The notes beneath the pieces were generated by a model. The model searched no databases and was not told the DNA's origin. It worked only from the letters and a program-made list of their open reading frames with translations. DNA of 38,958 nucleotides from Marinobacter persicus (GTDB lineage: Bacteria > Pseudomonadota > Gammaproteobacteria > Pseudomonadales > Oleiphilaceae). Every line of letters starts with the position of its first letter. Position 1 is the first letter of the stretch. Shown here piece by piece: positions 8,336-15,175 of the stretch. The position numbers and the translations under genes were made by a program. The stretch covers positions 1 to 38,958 of the forward strand of contig NZ_PTIV01000033.1 of assembly GCF_002934325.1 (NCBI RefSeq), read 5' to 3'.

Positions 8336-10588
8336 CTACAAATACACGGGACAGCTCCTATCCATATGCGACAAAGCCTCCAAACTGCATGACTGCCTCA
8401 GAGTCGCAAAACGATCCGCGTGATGCGTGGTTACCGGTAGTCTTGGATGGCGATATAGGGACGCACCATGGATCCGGCTCAGCAGCAAAACCTGTTGGGC
8501 CATGGTGTCTAAGGGTTGCTCACCATAGCGTTTACGCAACCGAAGCGGTCTCACACTGACTTTATCGCCCCAGGCACCCAGTTCCTGACCACTGTAGGTC
8601 GCTAGAATCAGCTCATCCAGGCCGACATAGCGATAGACGTCCCCCACTTCAGGGTTTCGATACTTGCTTTTTCGTGATAGCTGATACTTGCGAAACAGAA
8701 TCGGTGCGCCACTTTTGATTACCTCAAGCACACTGATTTTGATGTCGTACTGTTGCTCAACCTCAGCGATCACATCCAAACTCTCGAAGAATCGGCCATC
8801 GCGGTGAATGGTGATCGTACGTGGAGGCTCCCCATTGTGGTGGCGGCCATACTCCTGAATACTTTTGTGAAGTAGACTCTTCAGAGCCTTATCTTCCAGG
8901 CGTTCTCCGCTTTGAAGGTCCGCCAACTGCCAACCGAGCTGAGCCCCATTGCGTGTAAACAAGAAAGCGGAACCGGGTGCTCGCTGCGATACGCCACCCA
9001 GATCCAGACCGATAAAGAGATCCACCTCCCCCGGCATGTCTCCCAGACCACAGATCAAACCACCCCCTTTGCTGAACACCCCTGCAGCCAGGTTGTTGTA
9101 ATAGGTGCGTTGATACGTCCTCGTGTTGTGATCCACGAGCATGAACTGGCAGGCGAGCTTATGGCGAAACGCCACATCTCGGATTTCCGCTTTGTTACCG
9201 GACTTGTCGAGAGCAATCACCAACAGTGTGTTCTCGGGAGGCGTATCGACCAGCCGTTTATCCAACTCCATGGCATCCTTCAGCGGTTTGGGTTCGAGCA
9301 TACCTCGCCATTTTGGCAATGGATCGGCAGACAAGCTTTGGCAGGCTTCACGCAGATTGTGAAAGTGATCGCTTAACTCCTCCGAGCTGACACTGGTACC
9401 AACAGCCAGACAAACAACCTGGGAGCGGGTCATGCCCCGAAACGCACCCAGCTTCAATACAGATTTTTCCGCATCACCCTTGCGACCGTTGTAAAAGCTC
9501 AAACGGAAAGGTGGACAAATGTTATCCGCCGCCTCAGACAACGGCTCAAGCGGCACCACTCTTGCCTTGAACCCGGGCAATACCAGCCCCTTCACCATCG
9601 CACCAGACGCTTTCAATCGATCCATGATCGGCCACTTCAGATCCCTCGCCATCCGGTTGAGCAGAGGACTGTCAATTTTCTGAAGGGTTTCAAAATCGAA
9701 CATAGGTTCCAGCAGCGCACCCAAGTGATCAAACGTATCCTTGCGCCCGTAACTCACCTTGACCGCATGGCTGGCATGGACGGATTCTGCTTGTCCTGGC
9801 CGAATGTGGCCTTTTTCTTCATGGTAGCTATAGAGGGTATGCGGAGTGCCAGGTACCGATGAATCGGCAGTCTTGTCGTTTGACACCCCGTGAAAGTCAG
9901 CAACGCCTGGTGGCTTACCTTGTGCAGCATAGCGATGACGCACACGCCTGATGTCTTTCAGCCAGTCCGGCCGGTTATTGATGACCCAGTCCAGCGTAAT
10001 ACCGTCCTTTGCACATATTTTGTGGCGCACTGAGAGTCCCAGAATCGCCTGGCCACTGGGCAGTAGTTCCGGCGTTATTTGAAGGGTTTTGAACAGATCA
10101 AGGTAAGCGGACTTCGCGCGGATGCGCTCTGATGGATTGGCCTCTTCGATTTCAACCCAGCCGGAGGGATGCCTGGATGCTTTCAGGGGACGACCAATTG
10201 AGGGATCTTGGTTTCGGACCAAGTTGAAAGCTGCACGATTAAGATCCTGATTCAAAAGCCGTTCGATAGCAGCCCGCTCTTCCTCTTTGGCAGCTTGGAG
10301 TGCCACTTCGCCTTCCGGTTCCAGAGAGCATTTAAAACCGAAAGCATCAATATTCAGGTTATCCAAATGCTCAAGAGCGACAACCGCATAGTGGCCCACA
10401 TCAGTCACCGGCTGCCAGCGGTTGCTCCTCGCAACAAGCCTGGCCGCTTTTCGAGTCTGCTGAACCTGCGATTCCTGTTCATCAGCACCTGACTCAATGG
10501 TCACGCGGTAGCGGTACACAGAGACCTGATTCAAGTCACAATCAAGCCCCATGGCCGAGAGGCCAACCTGTTCCTGAGCTGTTGCCAT
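8336..10588 (-). CDS. Long prokaryotic Argonaute (PIWI nuclease), predicted catalytically active
   Basis: This 750-aa protein (from the ATG at 10588, with AAAAGGA nine bases upstream) matches long pAgo proteins: N and PAZ-like regions in the first 440 residues, MID about 450 to 515, PIWI to the end. In the MID part, RHKLACQF and later SKGGG resemble the conserved guide-5'-end pocket. The PIWI domain has IGLDLGG (D529), SGERL (E562, candidate glutamate finger), IHRDGR (D597) and HHADRF (D725), so the DEDD tetrad looks complete. It ends in the hydrophobic residues VYL, as is common in Argonautes. Long pAgos use short nucleic-acid guides to cleave invading DNA or RNA. Whether its guide is DNA or RNA cannot be told from sequence. 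It is divergent from a WYL regulator 38 bp away. No cas genes or partner nuclease are adjacent. Confidence 0.93.
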   Translation of the reverse strand: MATAQEQVGLSAMGLDCDLNQVSVYRYRVTIESGADEQESQVQQTRKAARLVARSNRWQPVTDVGHYAVVALEHLDNLNIDAFGFKCSLEPEGEVALQAAKEEERAAIERLLNQDLNRAAFNLVRNQDPSIGRPLKASRHPSGWVEIEEANPSERIRAKSAYLDLFKTLQITPELLPSGQAILGLSVRHKICAKDGITLDWVINNRPDWLKDIRRVRHRYAAQGKPPGVADFHGVSNDKTADSSVPGTPHTLYSYHEEKGHIRPGQAESVHASHAVKVSYGRKDTFDHLGALLEPMFDFETLQKIDSPLLNRMARDLKWPIMDRLKASGAMVKGLVLPGFKARVVPLEPLSEAADNICPPFRLSFYNGRKGDAEKSVLKLGAFRGMTRSQVVCLAVGTSVSSEELSDHFHNLREACQSLSADPLPKWRGMLEPKPLKDAMELDKRLVDTPPENTLLVIALDKSGNKAEIRDVAFRHKLACQFMLVDHNTRTYQRTYYNNLAAGVFSKGGGLICGLGDMPGEVDLFIGLDLGGVSQRAPGSAFLFTRNGAQLGWQLADLQSGERLEDKALKSLLHKSIQEYGRHHNGEPPRTITIHRDGRFFESLDVIAEVEQQYDIKISVLEVIKSGAPILFRKYQLSRKSKYRNPEVGDVYRYVGLDELILATYSGQELGAWGDKVSVRPLRLRKRYGEQPLDTMAQQVLLLSRIHGASLYRHPRLPVTTHHADRFATLRQSCSLEALSHMDRSCPVYL

Positions 10589-10626
10589 ATCGAGGCGTCC
10601 TTTTCGAATTGACGATTGGAAGAAGG

Positions 10627-11580
10627 ATGCCCAAGCCAAGGCAAGCATGCGATACTGAACGAATCTACAATCTGTCCGAATTTCAAGCAGACCCGGGTGT
10701 TTATATGGACGCAAACATCGACACAGCTCTTAACTGGGAGCGCGTTGCTCAGTTCCATCTGATCGAAGTGATTGCCCTGTGGGAAGGAAGACTGACCACC
10801 AACCACCTGAAGGCGGCCTTCTCCATCGGCAGAAGCAAAGCCTCAGAGATCATCAAGTCCTACCAACGAAAAGTACCGGACAATATTCACCTCTGTAGTC
10901 AGGCAAGGGGCTACATACCCGAAACCAGTTTTCAGCCGCGGTTCAGTCACGGTGAGGTCAATGAGTATCTGAATATGTTGCACAGTGGATCCATTCAGAA
11001 CAATCACTTTTACGCTCTACAAACCGGGCGAGCCCCTATAGACAGAGTGCAATCCCTGACCCGCCCCGTTGATCCAGAAATTGTACGCGTTATCTTGCAA
11101 GCAGTGCGTGAAGGCCATCGTCTCACCGTTTGTTATCGGTCTTTGTCAAACCCCGGCGGAGAAGAACGACTGATTGCGCCTCACACGCTGGTGTCGGCAG
11201 ACAGTCGTTGGCACGTCCGTGCATTTTGCGAGCGAGGCCGGGTGTTCAAAGACTTCATGCTGCACCGATTCGTCGGCGTGCCTGAGATTGAGGGCGAACG
11301 CCTGGAGATGGCCACCCCGCCCAATGACGTTGAATGGTTCGACGAAGTTGAAATGGCATTAACACCCAATCCAGCCCTGCAGCCAGAACAACAACAGCTG
11401 GTCGCTGATGACTATGCAATGGGGCCAGACAAAACATTGCGAATTTCAGTTCGCGCGCCTCTGGTCAAATACATGGTTGTCGCGCTCAGACTTGGAACAC
11501 CGGAACAAACTCGAACCTATCCAAAGGCCCACCAGCTGGACTTGGCCAACCGGTATGAGTTAGATGGGTTCATTTTGTGA
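10627..11580 (+). CDS. HTH-WYL transcriptional regulator, BrxR/CapW-like
   Basis: This 317-aa protein has a winged-helix N-terminal region (about residues 35 to 95, with LNWERVAQFHLIEVIALWEGRL then IGRSKASEIIKSYQ). A WYL domain follows at about 155 to 235 (LTVCYRSLS, IAPHTLVSADSRWHVRAF, MLHRF), and then a C-terminal dimerisation-like part. This is the layout of BrxR and CapW, repressors that sit beside BREX, CBASS and other defence systems and are thought to respond to a ligand through WYL. It is divergent from the Argonaute, so it probably controls it. The ATG at 10627 has GGAAG six bases upstream. An ATG at 10705 would begin nearer the conserved domain but has a weak site. The first start leaves only 38 bp for both promoters. 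Confidence 0.88.
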   Translation: MPKPRQACDTERIYNLSEFQADPGVYMDANIDTALNWERVAQFHLIEVIALWEGRLTTNHLKAAFSIGRSKASEIIKSYQRKVPDNIHLCSQARGYIPETSFQPRFSHGEVNEYLNMLHSGSIQNNHFYALQTGRAPIDRVQSLTRPVDPEIVRVILQAVREGHRLTVCYRSLSNPGGEERLIAPHTLVSADSRWHVRAFCERGRVFKDFMLHRFVGVPEIEGERLEMATPPNDVEWFDEVEMALTPNPALQPEQQQLVADDYAMGPDKTLRISVRAPLVKYMVVALRLGTPEQTRTYPKAHQLDLANRYELDGFIL

Positions 11581-11903
11581 CTGTCGAACAGGCCCAGGAG
11601 CATTAGCCCAAACCGCTGATTAGCATGCTAACTGCGCATATCAAGACAGCAACAACCGGACATTTCTAAGATGATGGGAAGTATAGGAGAATGCTGCTTA
11701 GACCATTTAGGGGGATGCAGAGCAATGGTCAGGTGGCGATATCGAAGACACGCGGAACCGGACATTGATGTGCCACCAAATCGGTAAAAATCGTTGAAAA
11801 CCGCCTATAGCAAGGCTTTCAGCTTTATAGGTCTTACGCCACCATCCAGTTGATTAGCAACGATTAACCCCCAAGCCTGCCACCTACGACTACCCTCTGA
11901 AGG
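11581..11903. other. Gene-poor junction next to the tRNA scar
   Basis: No gene is visible. The 11-mer AACCGGACATT occurs twice in direct orientation (11654-11664 and 11756-11766). Such short direct repeats are seen in the ends of some insertion sequences, but no transposase is present. A GGTGGC/GCCACC pair spans 11733-11777. This may be eroded mobile DNA. Confidence 0.35.
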
Positions 11904-11952
11904 TGCCCTCCGGAGGCGAAGGTCTCAGGTTCGAATCCTGACGGGCGGGCCA
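11904..11952 (+). repeat. 3' fragment of tRNA-Arg(CCG), likely attachment-site scar
   Basis: The 49 bases correspond to the tRNA from the anticodon arm to CCA. Visible parts are an anticodon loop CTCCGGA (anticodon CCG at 11910-11912), a T-arm TCAGG-TTCGAAT-CCTGA, a seven-base 3' acceptor strand CGGGCGG, a discriminator G and CCA. The D-arm and 5' acceptor strand are absent upstream. Elements that integrate into a tRNA 3' end leave an intact gene at one end and such a fragment at the other. Its plus orientation places the element to the left, so the intact tRNA-Arg should lie beyond position 1. Confidence 0.85.
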
Positions 11953-11964
11953 TATTCCATAAAG

Positions 11965-11991
11965 AGCCCGCCATTGAAAGCGGGCTTTTTT
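11965..11991 (+). terminator. Rho-independent terminator after the tRNA fragment
   Basis: AGCCCGC and GCGGGCT form a seven-pair stem around an eight-base loop, followed by a T-run. It is probably the native terminator of the tRNA-Arg gene before integration. Confidence 0.8.
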
Positions 11992-12098
11992 ATTCCCCAA
12001 AGGCGATCTGAGCCAATCCTGACCATTCAGGCGACTCCGTACTTGCTCTTAATATAAAGCTGCTTGATTACTCGAGGCTCAGCACATAATCTTTCAGC

Positions 12099-12153
12099 TA
12101 ACACGACCCCTGCCTCTTGACTCCAAAAGGAGCTTACGCGGGGGTTCTTTTTG
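12099..12153 (+). repeat. Structured repeat, copy A (terminator-like)
   Basis: The copy reads TAACACGACCCC, then GCCTCTTG, an inner hairpin CTCC-AAAA-GGAG, CTTACGC, GGGG and a T-rich tail. The outer ACCCC/GGGGT arms pair. Copy B at 14137 has the same flanking motifs but a different inner stem of comparable size. It could act as a plus-strand terminator. Confidence 0.6.
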
Positions 12154-12283
12154 TTTGCGCACCGCACGTTATTACGAATCGGTATATAGCCTCTATTGCT
12201 TGAGAAGCCGAGGATGGCTACCATTCTCAACAGGTCGAAAACGACCGGTTGGTCCTTTACCCAAGGTTTTGGATCGTGGCAGC

Positions 12284-12320
12284 GCCTCAGTCGCCGATAA
12301 GACTGGGGCTTTTCTTTTTC
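12284..12320 (+). terminator. Rho-independent terminator-like hairpin
   Basis: GCCTCAGTC and GACTGGGGC pair with one wobble around an eight-base loop, followed by TTTTCTTTTT. No plus-strand gene precedes it clearly; it abuts the stop of a minus-strand coding remnant. Confidence 0.6.
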
Positions 12321-12532
12321 TACATCCCCTGTTTTTTCGCCCCGGCTTTCGTCTCCACCAAAAAGCTTGTCCGCTTGATTCGCTCCATGTAGCTCTGGTC
12401 TGCAGGAAATGCCGTCACAAATTGGTGCGGTTTGCCCTTTTCTTTGGGGTCGTCGAACACCACCACATACCGCTCTTCCACTACAACAAGCGTTCGCCTT
12501 TTCGCCTGCCGGCCCCGTTTTTTGCTGAGTTC
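12320..12532 (-). pseudogene. Coding remnant, C-terminal piece of a small protein
   Basis: Directly after the stop of the antitoxin gene and in the same frame, the minus strand stays open for 70 codons. The translation looks protein-like: RRTLVVVEERYVVVFDDP, then KPHQFVTAFPAD and YMERIKR. It has no ATG near its start. The pattern is reminiscent of small RelE/barnase-type nuclease domains found at the ends of phage head proteins, but that is only an impression. It is probably the surviving tail of an older gene. Translation by an internal GTG is possible but unsupported by a ribosome site. Confidence 0.4.
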
Positions 12533-13645
12533 TTAGTAAGCTTGCTCGTGATTCCATTTGTAGAACTGCTTAAGGTCGTTACAGAACTTGAAGTCAAGGA
12601 CCCCTCTGTACTGCAATTGCCCAACCACGATGCCCGGCGCTATCCCTACCTGTTCTGCGAATGAGCGAATCTCAGCTTTTGTCCGCCCTCCCCCCTGAAT
12701 GAACTTCTCCATTGCTCTTGCGGGTATCAGTTCATTCTGCGCGAAACGATTGGCCTCTGACTCTTTTTCTTCATCGAGCCCGTTGCTGCTCTTGTCCGAA
12801 CGCTCAATGAACAAGTCTTTCTTGCCGTGAAGCAGGATGTGGCCAGCTTCATGAAAGAAGGTGAACCATAAGTGATCGTTCGAGCGGTAACGCAGGCTGA
12901 GCTGAATGACAGCCTTGTCTGAATGAACCCAGCGTGTAGCACCACTCACCCCAGTCTTCGGCAACGACGGAACGAAGACAACGGCTACGCCGGCCTCAGA
13001 GCATAGCGCCTGCATTCTCGGCACGAATTCTTCAGGAGACATATCCGTCAAAGCCCGGATCTTATCGAGCGCCTTGCGGAAATTCTGCTTGTTATAGGGG
13101 GCACAGTTTATTGATGCAGCATCAATCTCACCCTTCCTGAGCCATGCGGAAACCGCCTCAGGAAACACGCTGGACTGGCTACTCTGGCGGTAGGCCACGC
13201 TGAGCCTTGGCCACATATCTCCCCATTGCTCCACGCTGGCAATCCCGAAAAACTGCAAGACTTCTTTGAGCTGTTCCTTCTTGTCTTTATAACGCTTGAT
13301 CCAGTCGAGCTTCACCATCTCATTGACTGGAATTCGTTTGAGCCAGCTCAGGTCCGATTCAAGCTGTTTTTCCTCATCCAACCGGGCCTTTATTTCCTGA
13401 TAGTTGCTCTCGAGGTTAAGCCAGTAATTGGCCGGCATTCCAATCGCCCGCTCCAGCTTTATCGCTGTTTCAGGAGTAATCGGAGATTTTCCTTTGATAA
13501 TCGAAACAATGTGTTTCGGCGTCAGCCCGGTCCGCTTTGCCAGTTCCTGCTGTGTCATATCCCGCATGCCCAGCTCATCACTCAAGACTTCACCGGGAAG
13601 GATCGCGTAGTTGGGCTCGTATTGATTCTTTACCGATTCACCCAT
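12533..13645 (-). CDS. HigA-type antitoxin fused to ImmA/IrrE metalloprotease domain
   Basis: This 370-aa protein starts at the ATG at 13645 and overlaps the end of the toxin gene by eight bases. Residues about 20 to 75 are a HigA-type helix-turn-helix (GMRDMTQQELAKRTGLT, then GKSPITPETAIKLERA). The second half is an ImmA/IrrE (COG2856) domain with the zinc-protease motif HEAGH at 265 to 269 and a later EKESEANRFA helix that supplies the third ligand. HigA members bind the toxin promoter and neutralise HigB. The fused protease domain could make the antitoxin switchable, which is inference. The operator is probably the palindrome at 13998-14016. Confidence 0.88.
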   Translation of the reverse strand: MGESVKNQYEPNYAILPGEVLSDELGMRDMTQQELAKRTGLTPKHIVSIIKGKSPITPETAIKLERAIGMPANYWLNLESNYQEIKARLDEEKQLESDLSWLKRIPVNEMVKLDWIKRYKDKKEQLKEVLQFFGIASVEQWGDMWPRLSVAYRQSSQSSVFPEAVSAWLRKGEIDAASINCAPYNKQNFRKALDKIRALTDMSPEEFVPRMQALCSEAGVAVVFVPSLPKTGVSGATRWVHSDKAVIQLSLRYRSNDHLWFTFFHEAGHILLHGKKDLFIERSDKSSNGLDEEKESEANRFAQNELIPARAMEKFIQGGGRTKAEIRSFAEQVGIAPGIVVGQLQYRGVLDFKFCNDLKQFYKWNHEQAY

Positions 13646-13982
13646 GTGTATCCACCACTCCAATAATTTTGATCTTTGTAACTGAAGACCAATCCAGTCC
13701 GCCTTCACTGCGCTCTGGCAAAGGATCATGGTCCGGTTTCAGGATGAGCCGATAGGGATGGTCCAGGTCGACGCTCAGTTGCCCTTTACGATTGCCCGTG
13801 AGTTCGTGACAGCGATGGGGCGGGCTGTACGGTGGCGCAAACGCCCCGAGATCCGGCAAAGCATGCAGCTGGGTGAGCACTATCTGAAGTTTTTTGGCTC
13901 TTTTGGGTCCATGAGCCTTAACCATCTCTCGGCCATCGTTCATCTGCTTCATCAGCTTTTTCGTGGCAAAGGTGATTCTCAT
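13638..13982 (-). CDS. HigB/RelE-superfamily toxin
   Basis: This 114-aa protein resembles the plasmid-maintenance killer (HigB) group of RelE/ParE toxins, which cut mRNA on the ribosome. Recognisable are the central HRCHELTGNRKGQLSVDL and HPYRLIL blocks and a late IKIIGVVDTHG strand. AAGGA lies just upstream of the ATG at 13982. Its last codons overlap the start of the antitoxin gene, giving the toxin-first order typical of higBA. A perfect 9-bp-arm palindrome 16 bp upstream is a likely autoregulatory operator. Confidence 0.85.
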   Translation of the reverse strand: MRITFATKKLMKQMNDGREMVKAHGPKRAKKLQIVLTQLHALPDLGAFAPPYSPPHRCHELTGNRKGQLSVDLDHPYRLILKPDHDPLPERSEGGLDWSSVTKIKIIGVVDTHG

Positions 13983-13997
13983 AATTTCCTTATTTCC

Positions 13998-14016
13998 ATT
14001 AACCTAATAGGTTAAT
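13998..14016. promoter_or_regulatory. Palindromic operator upstream of higBA
   Basis: ATTAACCTAATAGGTTAAT has perfect 9-bp arms about a single central base. It lies just before the toxin gene and overlaps where a -10 element would be on the minus strand. HigA-type antitoxins bind such inverted repeats to repress their own operon. Confidence 0.7.
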
Positions 14017-14136
14017 TATTTCCTTCGGGCTTGTCCAGTACAGCTCCGCCTTGCACCACACTGGGCGCTCAATCTCCGTTAGCAGATGCCACAATCACAC
14101 TTGCATTAGGCCGATAGCATTCGCTAATATCATCAG

Positions 14137-14190
14137 TAACATGACCCCGGCCTCTTGGTTGCTTGCAACTTACGCTGGGGTTTTTATTTT
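14137..14190 (+). repeat. Structured repeat, copy B (terminator-like)
   Basis: TAACATGACCCC, GCCTCTTG, an inner hairpin GTTGC-TT-GCAAC, CTTACGC, GGGGT and a T-rich tail. It is the partner of copy A at 12099. The inner stems differ between the copies but both remain paired. It ends five bases from the stop codon of the Abi gene, so it could also end that minus-strand transcript from the opposite side. Confidence 0.6.
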
Positions 14191-14194
14191 CTGG

Positions 14195-15175
14195 TTACCA
14201 CCAGTCCTTCCAGTCTTCCGCAATCCCCATCCCGCTCAAATCCAGCTTCCGAGATGAGTGCTGCTCTGGAAACTGTTCCAGGTGTTTGGCCAGCCGCTCG
14301 TGCCACTCCGTATTTGGGCATATCGACTTCACCAACGTGCGCGTAATAGCCAACAGCAGGAACGGCTTGAAGCGGGTGTCTTCGTTGTCGATGAACGCAT
14401 CACACCAGGCTATTTTGCCCCGCTTGGGCAGTTTGGGTTTGGAAGTGATGTTCCGGTTCCAAAGCCGGCTGTGATGGGCGACCAGGTTGCGCAGGTAACT
14501 CAGGCTGAACAACCAGCTTTTGAACACCTTCCAGTCATCTACGCCGTAGCGGTTGGCAATGGCCAGCTGGTCTCTCGGGTGGAGCATGCTGAACAGCTGC
14601 GAGATGGCTCCGAAATCCAATACCTCCACGGCTACCCAGATTGGCAACTCATCGCCGTGATTGGTGTGGTAGTGCCGCACGAAGTCTTCTTTGGAGCGTT
14701 TAACCAGTTCCCGGTACTTGCCTAGCCAGGCATCGAAGGCCGGTTTCGGATTGTTCTTGCTGAATGCTCTGCCGGCAAAGCCTGGGTGGAAATGCGCCTT
14801 TGTATTTTCGACGTGAGCAAAGGGACTGCGCTTGCCCAACAGGTAGGACAGGTCTACCCGTAGGGAGATTTCGATACGTTCCAGCGCGTCGGCCAGGTAC
14901 AGACGCAGCTGCTTGTCGAAGAGGTACAAGTGAACCGCATCCACAAACTGGGTGCCGGGCTGAAACTCGTCCAGGGCTCGAGTGGCCAACTTTCCGGCAT
15001 TGTCGCTCTGCACCACCTCGAACTTGCGAAACGGATACCAGTAGGCGCTGAGGCGGTAGTAACCCACCCGCTCTAGGTAATCCAGTGCGGCGGCTTCATC
15101 GGTTACCACCATGCCCCGGGATTTGAGCAGTTCCAGTTGCTCGGGGAAGGACTTCCATGGCCTGTTGTACGCCAT
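14195..15175 (-). CDS. Abi_2 (AbiD/AbiF) family abortive-infection protein, HEPN type
   Basis: This 326-aa protein matches the Abi_2 family: an N-terminal MAYNRPWKSFPEQLELLKSRG block, VGYYRLSAYWYPFR at 37 to 50, and LFDKQLRLYLADALERIEISLR. The HEPN-type RNase motif R-N-L-V-A-H sits at 229 to 234 (LRNLVAHHSRLWN). Abi_2 proteins abort phage infection; HEPN members usually act by cutting RNA. The start codon overlaps the hsdS stop as TAATG, so the gene is translationally coupled to the type I restriction operon and is probably its fourth member. No signal peptide or membrane segment is visible. Confidence 0.9.
   Translation of the reverse strand: MAYNRPWKSFPEQLELLKSRGMVVTDEAAALDYLERVGYYRLSAYWYPFRKFEVVQSDNAGKLATRALDEFQPGTQFVDAVHLYLFDKQLRLYLADALERIEISLRVDLSYLLGKRSPFAHVENTKAHFHPGFAGRAFSKNNPKPAFDAWLGKYRELVKRSKEDFVRHYHTNHGDELPIWVAVEVLDFGAISQLFSMLHPRDQLAIANRYGVDDWKVFKSWLFSLSYLRNLVAHHSRLWNRNITSKPKLPKRGKIAWCDAFIDNEDTRFKPFLLLAITRTLVKSICPNTEWHERLAKHLEQFPEQHSSRKLDLSGMGIAEDWKDWW

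Noticed and set aside
11841..11952. A complete tRNA-Arg gene
   Set aside because: Only the anticodon arm, T-arm and 3' strand are present. No D-arm or 5' acceptor strand pairs with CGGGCGG in the preceding 60 bases.
12099..14190. Integron attC sites bracketing a cassette
   Set aside because: The repeats have conserved arms, but no RYYYAAC/GTTRRRY pair flanks them. The genes between them read in the opposite direction, and no integrase is present in the window.
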